Part shown: piece by piece, positions 35,382 through 46,700 of the stretch
Layout of the letters: every line of letters starts with the position of its first letter
Numbering within the stretch: the stretch's first letter is position 1
Assembly: GCA_016861165.1 (NCBI GenBank)
Contig: BOKV01000004.1
Coordinates: forward strand, 1 to 64,000
Direction of reading: 5' to 3'
Length of the DNA stretch: 64,000 nt
Source: Alphaproteobacteria bacterium
GTDB taxonomy: Bacteria > Pseudomonadota > Alphaproteobacteria > Rhizobiales > Rhizobiaceae
Notes under the pieces: model-generated
What the model saw: only the letters and a program-made list of their open reading frames with translations
Databases searched by the model: none
What the model was told of the DNA's origin: nothing
Program-made: the position numbers and the translations under genes

Positions 35382-35610
35382 TCCGGCGCGCTGGTCTGCA
35401 GGGCGAGCGCGTGCAGCGCGCCGCCCATGTTGCCCTTCAGCGCCTCGTAGACCATCTGGTGCTGCTGGACCCGCGACTTGCCGCGGAAGCTCGCCGAGAC
35501 GACCTCGGCGGCGAAATGGTCGCCGTCGCCGGCCAGGTCGCGGATGGTGACGACGGCGTCGGGAATGGCCTGCTTGATCAGCTTCTCGATATCGTGGGCC
35601 GACATCGGCA

Positions 35611-35611
<1 letters not shown>
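35378..35611 (-). CDS. bolA: BolA-family protein
   Basis: This 77-residue protein has the BolA fold: AHDIEKLIKQAIPDA at the start, then DGDHFAAEVVSASFRGKSRVQQHQMVYEAL containing the conserved His residues and the FxGxSxxxxHxxVY motif. It partners with Grx4 (grxD downstream) in a [2Fe-2S] heterodimer. Its ATG shares the A of the purL stop codon (TGATG), so it is translationally coupled to purL. ATG at 35605 is an alternative start. Confidence 0.95.
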
Positions 35612-37854
<2,243 letters not shown>

Positions 37855-38035
37855 GGCGGGCGGCGGGCGTCCTGGCGCTTGGGGGTACCGGCTTAATAGA
37901 GGAAACGGGCGGGCCGCACGAGGCGGAAATCGCTTCGTCCAGTGCCCGATCGCATCGGCATGGCGGGTCTTGTCGGAGCCGCGCGGGCGCTGCTAGGCTT
38001 GGCTTCGATGGTCACGACGAAAGGGCGGGAAAGCA

Positions 38036-38230
38036 ATGGCAACCTATGAATGCGCGGTCTGCGGCATGAGCGTCAACGCCACCTGTGGCAAGTGTGGCGC
38101 GCCGCTGGTCAACGACACATTGAAGCTCGACAATGGCGGCCAGGTGCAGGTGTCGAAATGCCCCAACGGCCACGGCAAGATCAAGTCGCCGCTGTGCTGC
38201 GGCCAGGACATGGTCTGCATGGCGGCTTGA
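38036..38230 (+). CDS. Small zinc-ribbon protein
   Basis: This 64-residue protein has cysteine pairs at CAVCGM and CGKCGA, then CPNGHGK and the end LCCGQDMVC. This is a compact treble of zinc knuckles found in a family of about 60-residue proteins across bacteria and archaea. Function unknown. ATG at 38036 is preceded by a GGGAAAG stretch. Standing alone after purL on the other strand. Confidence 0.82.
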   Translation: MATYECAVCGMSVNATCGKCGAPLVNDTLKLDNGGQVQVSKCPNGHGKIKSPLCCGQDMVCMAA

Positions 38231-38357
38231 GGCGGGCGGTGCCGCGCCGACAATGGCCGGCCTGCCGCAGTGCGGCAACGTTGACGGAAATCAAGGCGGC
38301 GGCCGCCGCCGGCGGGCAGGCTTGACCGACATCAACCAGCCCACGGAGAGGTCGGTC

Positions 38358-38723
38358 ATGTTGAAGCGCATCATCGTAGCGGCCGCGCTGGCGGCGGTCG
38401 GCCCGGCGTCGGCCGGCGCCCAGCCGCTGGAGGTTTATGTCGCCTTCATCGGCCCCAACGATCATTTCAATTCGCGCGGTGTCCGGCTGACCGAGCCCTG
38501 GCAGATCATCCGCCAGGACCGGGCCAATTACCACCGCTTCGGCATTCGCGATCCGGGCGACGAGTGGGACAGCTATTTCGCCTCGGCCGCCAACCGCGAC
38601 CGCATGGAGCGCATGATCCTGAACGGCTACATCGACCCGGTCGCCCGCAACCAGATCGTCAACGGCAATGCCTGGATCAGGGTCGAGATCTATCCCGATT
38701 CGGTCAGGGTGACGGTCAACTGA
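38358..38723 (+). CDS. Secreted conserved protein, unknown function
   Basis: This 121-residue protein has a signal peptide (MLKRIIVAAALAAVGPASAG; cleavage near AGAQ, residue 22). The mature part begins with a beta-rich stretch (LEVYVAFIGPNDHF) and lacks cysteines; motif GIRDPGDEWDSYF is notable. I do not recognise a characterised family. ATG at 38358 follows GGAGAGG. Probably periplasmic. Confidence 0.72.
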   Translation: MLKRIIVAAALAAVGPASAGAQPLEVYVAFIGPNDHFNSRGVRLTEPWQIIRQDRANYHRFGIRDPGDEWDSYFASAANRDRMERMILNGYIDPVARNQIVNGNAWIRVEIYPDSVRVTVN

Positions 38724-38784
38724 GCCGACTGCGCGTCCCGCGCACCCGGTCTGCCACAGGCGCGCCTCGCCTCCCGCGGCGGCC

Positions 38785-40212
38785 TCAGCCGAAGCTGTCG
38801 TAGCCGGCGCGGCCACCTTCGAGCAGGCGGCGGATCGCCTCCACGCCGGTTGTCACGTCGTCGCGGTTGCGGACCGCCGAGACGCCGATGCGCACGCGGT
38901 GCAGGGCCTGCCCGGTGCGGCCGGCCTTGAACTCGTCCTCGTCGTCGATCAGCACACCCTCCTCGAAGGCGGCCTTCTTGAAGGTGCCCGACAGCCACGG
39001 CTCGGGCAGGGCCAGCCACAGGAACGGGATGTTGGGCCGGCTCACCGGCTCGAATCGGGCAAGCGCGGCGCGGGCGATCGCCAGCCGCGCATTGTTCTCC
39101 TCGATGCAGCGCGCCCGGATGTCGCCGGCCTGGCCGGAGACGACCAGCCGCGCGCACAGTTCGGCGAGCAGGAACGGCATGCCGCCGGTCACCATCTTGT
39201 GGGCGACGCGCACGCGCTGGGCATGGTGGGTCGGGCAGGCGACCCAGCCGCCGCGCACGCCGGCGGCGACCGATTTCGACAGCCCGCCGATCAGGAAGGT
39301 GCGCTCGGGCGCGAACGAGGCGACGAGCGGGGTCGGGTCGTCGCTGAGCGCGCCGTAAAGGTCGTCCTCGATCAGCCAGACATTGTGGCGCCGGGCGATC
39401 TCGGCAATCTCGCGCCGGCGCGCCAGCGGCATGTTGGCGAGCGTCGGGTTCTGCGCCGTCGGCATCAGGAAAGCCATCCTCGGGTGGCGCTGGGCGCAGA
39501 CATGCTCGAAATCGTCCGGCCGCATGCCGTCGTCGTCGGAGCCGACCAGCACGGTGCGCCGGCCGATCAGCCCGGCGCTGCGCGCCACCTGCGAATAGGT
39601 CAGGTTCTCGAAGACGATGCTGTCGCCGGGCGAGGTCATCGCGGCGATGACAGAGACGATCGCCGCATGCGCCCCCAGCGTCGGCACGACGGTGCGCGGC
39701 GCCGGCTCGAAGCCGTTGCGCGCCAGCCAGCGGGCGCCGCCGACGAACCAGTGGTCGGGAAAGCGCCGCGTGTAGCTGGAGACCTCGTCGGGATGGTCGC
39801 GGAGGATTTCGGCAACGATTGTGCCGATTGTACCTGTCTGGCCGATATCAGGCGCCGCCGTGCTGTCGAAGCGCAGCTTGCCGGTCGGCGGGTCGAGCAG
39901 CCGGGTGCCGCTGATGCCGTCGAGTGGCGGCGTGCCGGTGGCGACCGGGCCGACCACGGCGGTCTCGTCGCGGTCGCGCACATAGGTGCCACGGCCGACC
40001 TCGCCGCTGACCAGACCGCGCTCGCGCAGCAGCGCGTAGGCCCGGCCGACGGTGCCGACCGTCACGCCGATGTCGTAGGCGAGGTCGCGTTGCGGCGGCA
40101 GCTTGGCGCCGCCGGCAAGCACGCCCTCGCCGATGTCGGCCTCGATGCGGTCGGCCAGGCGCAGGTAGAGCGGGCCGGTGCCAGAGGACAGATCGGGCAG
40201 CCAATTTGTCAT
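38785..40212 (-). CDS. MocR-family PLP-dependent transcriptional regulator
   Basis: This 475-residue protein fuses a GntR winged HTH (about residues 10-80: YLRLADRIEADIGEGVL, LPPQRDLAYDIGVTVGTVGRAY) to a class I aminotransferase domain. SKSVAAGVRGGW contains the PLP lysine. MocR proteins such as PdxR and GabR use PLP or amino acid derivatives as effectors and often control the divergent gene, here a DUF1127 gene. The 105-base intergenic region has two imperfect palindromes. Confidence 0.92.
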   Translation of the reverse strand: MTNWLPDLSSGTGPLYLRLADRIEADIGEGVLAGGAKLPPQRDLAYDIGVTVGTVGRAYALLRERGLVSGEVGRGTYVRDRDETAVVGPVATGTPPLDGISGTRLLDPPTGKLRFDSTAAPDIGQTGTIGTIVAEILRDHPDEVSSYTRRFPDHWFVGGARWLARNGFEPAPRTVVPTLGAHAAIVSVIAAMTSPGDSIVFENLTYSQVARSAGLIGRRTVLVGSDDDGMRPDDFEHVCAQRHPRMAFLMPTAQNPTLANMPLARRREIAEIARRHNVWLIEDDLYGALSDDPTPLVASFAPERTFLIGGLSKSVAAGVRGGWVACPTHHAQRVRVAHKMVTGGMPFLLAELCARLVVSGQAGDIRARCIEENNARLAIARAALARFEPVSRPNIPFLWLALPEPWLSGTFKKAAFEEGVLIDDEDEFKAGRTGQALHRVRIGVSAVRNRDDVTTGVEAIRRLLEGGRAGYDSFG

Positions 40213-40216
40213 GGTG

Positions 40217-40271
40217 ACAATTTTCTATATTGAATAATTGTACCCGTCAAGCCATGTTGTGCACTGCAACA
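40217..40271. promoter_or_regulatory. Palindromic elements in the MocR/DUF1127 divergent promoter
   Basis: Two inverted repeats lie between the divergent starts: ACAATT (40217-40222) with AATTGT (40236-40241), and TGTTG (40255-40259) with CAACA (40267-40271). Either could be a regulator site or overlap a promoter. The region is AT-rich compared with its surroundings. Confidence 0.45.
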
Positions 40272-40317
40272 ACGCGTGACGCGCACAGGACGCAATCGAA
40301 CGATTCGGACCAAGACA

Positions 40318-40557
40318 ATGAGCACAATTGACACATTCCACAAGAGCCTCAGCGGCACCTCCGGCATGGCCGGCGCCTCGGCTTTCGCCTACCGGGTCCT
40401 TGTCGCTGTCGAGACCTTCCTCAACCGTTGGACGCTCGCCGCCGAGAAGCGCCGCACGCGGCGTACGCTCGCCCTTCTGAGCGACCATCAGCTGCGCGAC
40501 ATCGGCGTGACGCGCCACCAGGCCGAACGCGAGGCGAACCGCGCCTTCTGGTACTGA
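40318..40557 (+). CDS. DUF1127 domain protein
   Basis: This 79-residue protein ends with the DUF1127 signature RRTLALLSDHQLRDIGVTRHQAEREA, an Arg-rich helical motif. Short DUF1127 proteins in alphaproteobacteria bind RNA and affect phosphate, carbon metabolism and sRNA turnover (shown for CcaF1-type proteins). The stand-alone length with about 30 extra N-terminal residues is common. Divergent from a MocR regulator that probably controls it. A strong intrinsic terminator follows. Confidence 0.9.
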   Translation: MSTIDTFHKSLSGTSGMAGASAFAYRVLVAVETFLNRWTLAAEKRRTRRTLALLSDHQLRDIGVTRHQAEREANRAFWY

Positions 40558-40593
40558 CCGCTCGCGCGCCAGTCCTCCCAAGCCGATCAGAGC

Positions 40594-40616
40594 AGGCCGG
40601 AACGGCGTTCCGGCCT
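40594..40616 (+). terminator. Intrinsic terminator of the DUF1127 gene
   Basis: AGGCCGGAAC (40594-40603) and GTTCCGGCCT (40607-40616) form a perfect 10-bp stem with a 3-base loop, followed by GTTCCGTTTTG. It lies 37 bases after the stop codon. Confidence 0.8.
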
Positions 40617-40647
40617 GTTCCGTTTTGGGGCCGTGCGCCGTGGCAGG

Positions 40648-40685
40648 CCACCCCAAGGCCACCCCAAGGCCACCCCAATGCCACC
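40648..40685 (+). repeat. 11-bp tandem repeat
   Basis: The unit CCACCCCAAGG occurs twice exactly and a third time as CCACCCCAATG, followed by another CCACC. It lies between the DUF1127 terminator and the ferredoxin gene and looks like slippage-prone sequence. Confidence 0.8.
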
Positions 40686-40773
40686 GGCGGCGCTGCTTGA
40701 CTTGGCCGGTCAAGGATCATTAAACGGACGCGTCCGAAGCCCACTCGATCGCCCCAGCGGGACTCCTCCATCC

Positions 40774-41094
40774 ATGGCGAAAATCACCTATGTCACGCCC
40801 GACGGTGTCTCGCACGAGGTGGAGGCGGCCAACGGCACGACGGTGATGGAGAACGCCGTCAAGAACGGCATCGCCGGCATCGAGGCCGAATGCGGCGGCG
40901 CCTGCGCCTGCGCCACCTGCCATGTCTATGTCGACGAGGCGTGGACCGGGGTCGTCGGCCCGCCCGAGGCGATGGAGGAGGACATGCTCGACTTCGCCTG
41001 GGAGCAGCGGCCCAATTCGCGCCTGTCCTGCCAGATCAAGGTGAGCGACGAACTCGACGGGCTCATCGTGCGCATCCCGGCCCAGCAGGCCTGA
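40774..41094 (+). CDS. [2Fe-2S] ferredoxin, adrenodoxin type
   Basis: This 106-residue ferredoxin has cluster ligands Cys40, Cys46, Cys49 and Cys86 (C-x5-C-x2-C ... C) in the pattern of adrenodoxin, Isc Fdx and FdVI of Rhodobacter. The acidic stretch [10 protein letters not shown] matches the partner-binding helix of this class. It may serve cytochrome P450 systems or Fe-S assembly. No reductase gene is adjacent. Start at ATG 40774. Confidence 0.94.
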   Translation: MAKITYVTPDGVSHEVEAANGTTVMENAVKNGIAGIEAECGGACACATCHVYVDEAWTGVVGPPEAMEEDMLDFAWEQRPNSRLSCQIKVSDELDGLIVRIPAQQA

Positions 41095-41106
41095 GGGGTA
41101 CGGCGC

Positions 41107-41712
41107 CTACTGGGTCGCCGCCGGCGTGGTCGCGCCGCGCCGGGTGCGGGCGATCAGCTGGGCGATGCGCTCCTTCTCGTCCTCATCGAACTGGATCTGC
41201 TCGCTCTCGTGCTCGGCCATCAGCCGGCGGAACAGCAGGACGGCATTGGCGCGCAGCGTTTCGCATTGCGGCTCGGGCGGCAGCGAGCGGACCGCCTGTT
41301 CCGCCTTCAGCGCATAGGAATCGGCGATCGACACGTGGATCGCCTCATGCAGGCGGGCATATTGCTCAAGATTGCTCCAGTTCCGCGACAGGTCGTTCCT
41401 CAGGCGCTCGCCGCTGGCCAGGCGCGGCAGGGTGACATGCGCCTGCACGCGGACATGGGCCGACTTGACGAAGCACTGGCCATGCTCCTGGACAAAGCGG
41501 AAATCCGGCACCATGCGGATGTTGGTGGCCGCCAGCGCGCGGCCGACGCCGCTGACCGGCGGGCCGTGCAGGGCAATCTGCTGGTCCAGTTCGTCGAAGG
41601 TGCGGCCGTGGATCGAATAGTAGCCGACCGAAAGCTGCGTGCGCTCGCCGACCTCCGTGCAGCCGGCGGCCAGCAAGACGATCCCGACGACGCCGCACAG
41701 GGTTGAGCGCAT
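41107..41712 (-). CDS. DUF922 lipoprotein, putative zinc peptidase
   Basis: This 201-residue protein has a lipoprotein signal ending LLAAGC (Cys18). The domain contains LHEAIHVSIADSY, a HExxH zinc motif (His122, Glu123, His126), as in DUF922, a family of predicted Zn-dependent proteases. YYSIHGRTFDELDQQI near the N-terminus is the typical family start, in which one polypeptide is compared with a 'YYxVxG' strand. It is convergent with the ferredoxin gene and divergent from folP. Confidence 0.87.
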   Translation of the reverse strand: MRSTLCGVVGIVLLAAGCTEVGERTQLSVGYYSIHGRTFDELDQQIALHGPPVSGVGRALAATNIRMVPDFRFVQEHGQCFVKSAHVRVQAHVTLPRLASGERLRNDLSRNWSNLEQYARLHEAIHVSIADSYALKAEQAVRSLPPEPQCETLRANAVLLFRRLMAEHESEQIQFDEDEKERIAQLIARTRRGATTPAATQ

Positions 41713-41891
41713 GCCCTCGTTCGATTCCCGTCATTGCCCGCCGGAGGCTGTTGCCGCCGGCGGGAAGGGTTGCGGTCCGTCCGTCGCGATCCGGCCATGG
41801 GACGGACGCAATTGCGCGCTGGCGCGGACCCCGACCCGGCGATAGTAAAGGCATTTCGCCGCCCGATCGCCGGGACAGGCTGGTCGCCCGG

Positions 41892-42776
41892 ATGAACCCG
41901 ATGCAGGGACGAGACTTCAAGCCGTTTGAGTCATTTGTTTGGCAGCTTGCCCACGGGCGGACGCTGGAGCTCGGCCCGCGCGCCGTCATCATGGGCATCC
42001 TCAACGTCACGCCCGATTCCTTCTCCGATGGCGGCCGCCACGCCGGCCAGGAGGCGGCGCTCGCCGGGGCGCGCGCGATGCGCGAGGAGGGTGCCGCGAT
42101 CATCGATGTCGGCGGCGAATCGACCCGGCCCGGCGCCGAGCCGGTCAGCGCCGAGGAAGAACAGGCGCGCGTGCTGCCGGTCATCAGGGCCTTGGCCGCC
42201 GAGCCCGGCATGCTGGTCTCGGTCGACACCTACCGCGCCGAGACGGCGCGGCTGGCGCTCGCGGCTGGTGCCCATATCGTCAACGATGTCTGGGGCTTGC
42301 AGAAGGAACCGGCGATCGCCGCCGTCATCGCCGCGGCGGGGGCGGGCTGTGTCGTCATGCATACCGGGCGGGAGCGCGAACGCCTGCCCGACCCGCTGGC
42401 CGACCAGTTCGCCTTCCTCGACCGGTCACTCGCCGTCGCCGCCGCCGCCGGCATCGACCGGCGCGCGATCGTCCTCGATCCGGGCTTCGGCTTTGGCAAG
42501 GACTGGCAGGAGAACCTGCAATTGCTCGCCGGCTTCGAGCGCCTGCACGGCTTCGGGCAACCGCTTGTCTGCGGCACATCGCGCAAACGCTTCCTCGGCC
42601 ATGTGACGGGCCGGGAGGTGGGCGAGCGCGACATCGCCACCGCCGCCACCGGTGCGATCGCGCGGATGAGGGGGGTGGCGATCTTCCGCGTCCACGACGT
42701 GCGGGCGAGCCGCGACGCCCTCGCAGTGGCCGATGCCGTGCTGGCGGCCGGCGGCCAGATCGGGGCGGCGCCATGA
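41892..42776 (+). CDS. folP: Dihydropteroate synthase
   Basis: This 294-residue TIM-barrel enzyme condenses p-aminobenzoate with hydroxymethyl-dihydropterin pyrophosphate, the sulfonamide target. IMGILNVTPDSFSDGG and DVGGESTRPGAEPVS are the two pterin/phosphate loops, and CGTSRKRFLG the third. Start at ATG 41892 (ATG at 41901 also possible). First gene of folP-folB-folK; its stop overlaps the folB start (ATGA). Confidence 0.96.
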   Translation: MNPMQGRDFKPFESFVWQLAHGRTLELGPRAVIMGILNVTPDSFSDGGRHAGQEAALAGARAMREEGAAIIDVGGESTRPGAEPVSAEEEQARVLPVIRALAAEPGMLVSVDTYRAETARLALAAGAHIVNDVWGLQKEPAIAAVIAAAGAGCVVMHTGRERERLPDPLADQFAFLDRSLAVAAAAGIDRRAIVLDPGFGFGKDWQENLQLLAGFERLHGFGQPLVCGTSRKRFLGHVTGREVGERDIATAATGAIARMRGVAIFRVHDVRASRDALAVADAVLAAGGQIGAAP

Positions 42777-43153
42777 CGCAATACCGCATGAGCCTGAAGA
42801 ACTGCGCCTTCTTCGCCCGCCATGGCGTCTACAGCGAGGAGGAGGCGCTCGGCCAGCGCTTCTTCGTCGACGCCACTCTGACGGTCGAGGCCGGCGAGGC
42901 GCTGCGTCGCGACGATATCGGCGCCACCGTCGACTATGGCCGTGCATTCGCCGTCATCGAGCGGGTGGTGACCGGCACCCGCTGCTACCTCATCGAGGCG
43001 CTGGCCCTGTCGGTTGCCGAAGCGCTGATTGATAAGTTCGCGGCCATCCGGCGCGCCGAAATCACCATCCGCAAGCCGAACGCCCCGGTCAAGGGCATCC
43101 TCGACCATATCGAGGTGACCGTCGTCCACGACCGGCCCGGGGAAGGGCGATGA
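42773..43153 (+). CDS. folB: Dihydroneopterin aldolase
   Basis: This 126-residue enzyme cleaves dihydroneopterin to hydroxymethyl-dihydropterin and glycolaldehyde. LKNCAFFARHGVYSEEEALGQRFFVDA contains the pterin-binding and catalytic residues, DYGRAF the conserved Tyr, and the C-terminal IRKPNAPVKG the catalytic Lys. It overlaps folP at its start and folK at its stop, each by 4 bases, giving a coupled three-gene operon. Confidence 0.95.
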   Translation: MTQYRMSLKNCAFFARHGVYSEEEALGQRFFVDATLTVEAGEALRRDDIGATVDYGRAFAVIERVVTGTRCYLIEALALSVAEALIDKFAAIRRAEITIRKPNAPVKGILDHIEVTVVHDRPGEGR

Positions 43154-43659
43154 CGGCGCCCAGGCGCGCCTGGCTCGGGCTCGGCGGCAATGTCGGCGAC
43201 GTGGCGGCGGCGATGGTGGCGGCGCTTGAACGGCTCGACGCCGATCCCGGCATCGAGGTGGTCGCCGTCTCGGCGCTCTACCGCACGCCGCCCTGGGGGG
43301 TGACCGACCAGCCCGACTTCCTCAACGCCTGCGCCGAACTGCGCACCACCCTGGCGCCGGAACGCCTGCTGGCCGTCTGCCTCGACACCGAAAGGGCGCT
43401 CAAGCGGGTCCGCGACCGGCGCTGGGGGCCGCGCACGATCGACCTCGACGTTCTGGTCGTCGAGGCGGTGACGGTACAGACGCCGACGATGACGCTGCCG
43501 CATCCGCGCATGCTCGACCGGCCGTTCGTGCTGCTGCCGCTCGCCGAACTGGCGCCTGATCTTCTCGTCGGCGGCCGCGCCGTGCGTCAATGGCTGGCCG
43601 AGACCGACACGGGCGGGATCGTCCGTGTCGCGGCGGCCGGCGAGTGGTGGCGGCACTGA
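43150..43659 (+). CDS. folK: 2-amino-4-hydroxy-6-hydroxymethyldihydropteridine pyrophosphokinase
   Basis: This 169-residue HPPK transfers pyrophosphate from ATP to hydroxymethyl-dihydropterin before FolP acts. LGLGGNVGD at the start, SALYRTPPWGVTDQPDFLNAC and the RWGPRTIDLDVL signature (Mg-binding Asp residues) define the family. Last gene of folP-folB-folK, convergent with the giant coiled-coil gene. Confidence 0.96.
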   Translation: MTAPRRAWLGLGGNVGDVAAAMVAALERLDADPGIEVVAVSALYRTPPWGVTDQPDFLNACAELRTTLAPERLLAVCLDTERALKRVRDRRWGPRTIDLDVLVVEAVTVQTPTMTLPHPRMLDRPFVLLPLAELAPDLLVGGRAVRQWLAETDTGGIVRVAAAGEWWRH

Positions 43660-43716
43660 TCGTCCGCCGGTTGGCGGCCGCCAGCCGGCGGCCTTCAGCC
43701 GGGCAGGGCGCCGCGC

Positions 43717-46700
43717 TCAGACATTGCCGAAGCGGCCGGCCGCGTGCGCCAGCATGGTGTAGACCTTGCCGGTGTCCGAGGTCAGGTAGGTCTGCGTCAT
43801 CATGTTGTCGCGATCGTTGCGGCCAACATCCTCCAGCAGCCGCTCGAAATCGGCGATGTAGCGGTCGACGGCGGCCCGGAACTCCGGGTCGCGGGCATAT
43901 TTGGCGCGGATCTCATCGAAGGTCTTCTGGCCCTGCAGGGTGTAGAGGCGCCGGGTGAAGACATTGCGTTCGCCGCGCTGGTAGCGCTCCCACAGGTCGA
44001 CCGAGGCCTCGTGGTCGATCGCCCGGGCAATGTCCATCGACAGCGAGTTGAGACTTTCGATGGCGTGGAGCGGCGGGCGGGCGGCCTCGCCCCTGCCGGC
44101 TTCCGGCTGCGGGGCGGCCGGCGCTTCGCCCTTGCGCTGCTGGGCCGGCGCGTCGTCGCGCGAGGCGCGCCGCAGCAGTTCGCTCACCCAGCTTCCCGGC
44201 TGGGCGGGCTTCGCCGCTTCGGCGGCCGGCGGCGGCGCCGTTTCGCTGGCCCGCGCCGCCGGCCTGCGGGCCGGCTCGGGCTCGGCGGCACGCTCGGGCC
44301 GGCGCTCGACCGGGGCGTCGATCGAACCGCGCAGCGGAGCGAGGCTCATGTCAGGCGCCGGCGCTCTGGCCAGACGGGTGGCCGCGGGCGGGGCGGCCGG
44401 TTCTGCCGGACGCGGCGCGGGCGGCACCGGCCTGACGGTCTCCAGGTGAACGGCGGCGGCGCGGGTCGAACCGGCGCCGGCGACGAGCCGCGGCTGCTGG
44501 CTGGCGGGCGGGCCCGAATCGTAGGCACGGCCCGACTTGGTTACGATCTCCGACAGTTCCTTGAGCGCCGCGATCTGGTCGACTAGGACACGGCGCATGG
44601 TGTCGGCGCTCTCCTTGACCTCGACCGGCAGCTCCATCACGCCGCGGCGCATCTGGGCGCGGGTCTGGTCGAGCTCCTGGCGGATGTCCTGGGCGGCCGC
44701 GCGCATCGCCTCGACCGTCTCCGACAGGCGGCTGACCGCCTGGTCGAACGAGCTTTCGATCTCCTCGGTCACCTTGGAGCCGGCCGTGTTGGCCTTGTGC
44801 ATGATGTCCTGGATCAGGCTCGACAGCACGCTCGAGAAGTTGATGACCGACTGCTCGATGGCGGTGGAGCGTTCCGACAGGCTCTGGGCGAGCTGCTCGA
44901 GCGGCTCCTGGCGGGTCTCCAGGACGTGGGCGAGCTGTTTCTGAGCCGCCGTCACCGCGTCCGAGGCCTCGCGCAGTTCCTTGACCTGCTTTTCGAAGCG
45001 CAGCGAATTGCTGGACAGGTTGTTGAGCAGGTAGTCGGTCGTCTCGCCGACATTGGCGGCCACCCGCTCGGCGACCTGGCGCGCGTTCTCGCTGTCGATG
45101 CCGGCCTTGTCGACCGTCTCGGCCAGCCGGGTGGTACTCTCGACGATGTTGCGCTCGATCGAACCGATGCTGGAGCGGGCCTGGACGATCGTCTCGTCGA
45201 GTGCCCGCGTCGAAATGCCGAGGGTCTGCAGCAGGCTGCCGAGCTCGGTCGACAGGCTGGCGCCGACCCGCTCGATCTCGGCGACGAGCTCGGAGCCGCC
45301 CTGGCGCAGGCCCTCGACCACCGGCATGCCGTGCTCGTCGAGCACCGTGGTCAGTTCGCGGGCGCGCTCGGCCAGGGCCTCGGTGAACTCGCGGGTGCGC
45401 TCCTCCAGCACGCGCTGGGTCTCAACCAGTTCGTTGCCGAGGCTGGCGTTGATCGCGCTGGCGCGCTGGGTGAGCAGGCTGGCGAGCGCCTCGGCCTTGC
45501 TGTCGATCTGGCGGCCGGTCATCTCGATGTGCTCGCCAAGCTGCTCGGCCAGTTCGGCCCGCTTGGCGTCGATGCCGATGACCATGTCGCGGGCGCTCTT
45601 GTCGAGCTCGGCGAGGAACTCGTCGCGGCCCTGGCGCATGGTGGCGAAGATCGACCGGTTCTTCTCGTCGATAACGCCGCCGATATGGTCGACCGCGTTG
45701 TTCAGCGTGTCGCCGAGCAGTCGCGACCGACTGTTGATCTCGTCGAGCAGCTTGCCGCCGCCGACATTGAGGTTCTCGATCTCGGCAAAGATCGCCTGCT
45801 GGCCCTCGCCGATGTTCTGGCGCAGCAGCGAGACGCCGGATTCGAAGGTCGTGGACAGATCGGTGCTCGCCTGGCGCAGCGTCGCGCCGACGCGCTCGGT
45901 CTGCTTGTCGAGCTCGGAGACCAGCGCGACATTGCGCTCCTCGATGCGGTCGACCTCGCCGAACAGCCGGTTCTGGCCTTCCTCCATCGCCTTGCGGATG
46001 GTCGCCGCGCGCTCGTCGAACTGGGCGAGCATGCGGCCGCTGGTCTGTGCGATCACCTGGCCGAGATTGTCGGCGCGCTGGTCGATGTGATCGAGTTCTT
46101 CGACGACGCGGCGGTGGCCCTCGTCAATCGCCTGGCGCAGCGTGCCGGCGCGCTCGTCGAACTGGGCGAGCAGGCGGCCGCTGGTCTGCACGATCACCTG
46201 GCCGAGATTGTCGGCGCGCTGGTCGATGTGCTCGATCTCGTCGACGACGCGGCGGTGGCCCTCGTCGATCGCCTGGCGCAGCGTGCCGGCGCGATCCTCG
46301 AACTGGGCCAGCATCTCGTTGCTCGCCCGCGTGATCGACTGGCCGAGGAGGTCGGCATGGCCGTCGATCCTGGCGATCTCGTCGGCCACGCGCTGCTGGC
46401 CCTCGTCGAGGACCTGGCGCAGCGTGAGCGTGCGGTTGTCGAACTGCGAGAAGATCTGTCCCGTCGACGTGGCGATCATCTCGCCAAGCCGCCCGGTGTG
46501 GCGGTCAATGCGGTCGATCTCGTCGGCGACCTTCTGCTGGCCGGTCTCCAGCGCTTGGCGGAAGGCGAGCGTGCGGTCGTCGAACTGGGCGAGAATCTGG
46601 CCGCTGGAGGAGGCGATGATGTCGCCGAGGCGGTCGGCCTGAGCGTCGACCCGGCCGATTTCGTCGAACAGCTTCTGCTGGCCCTCGTGCATGGCGCGGC

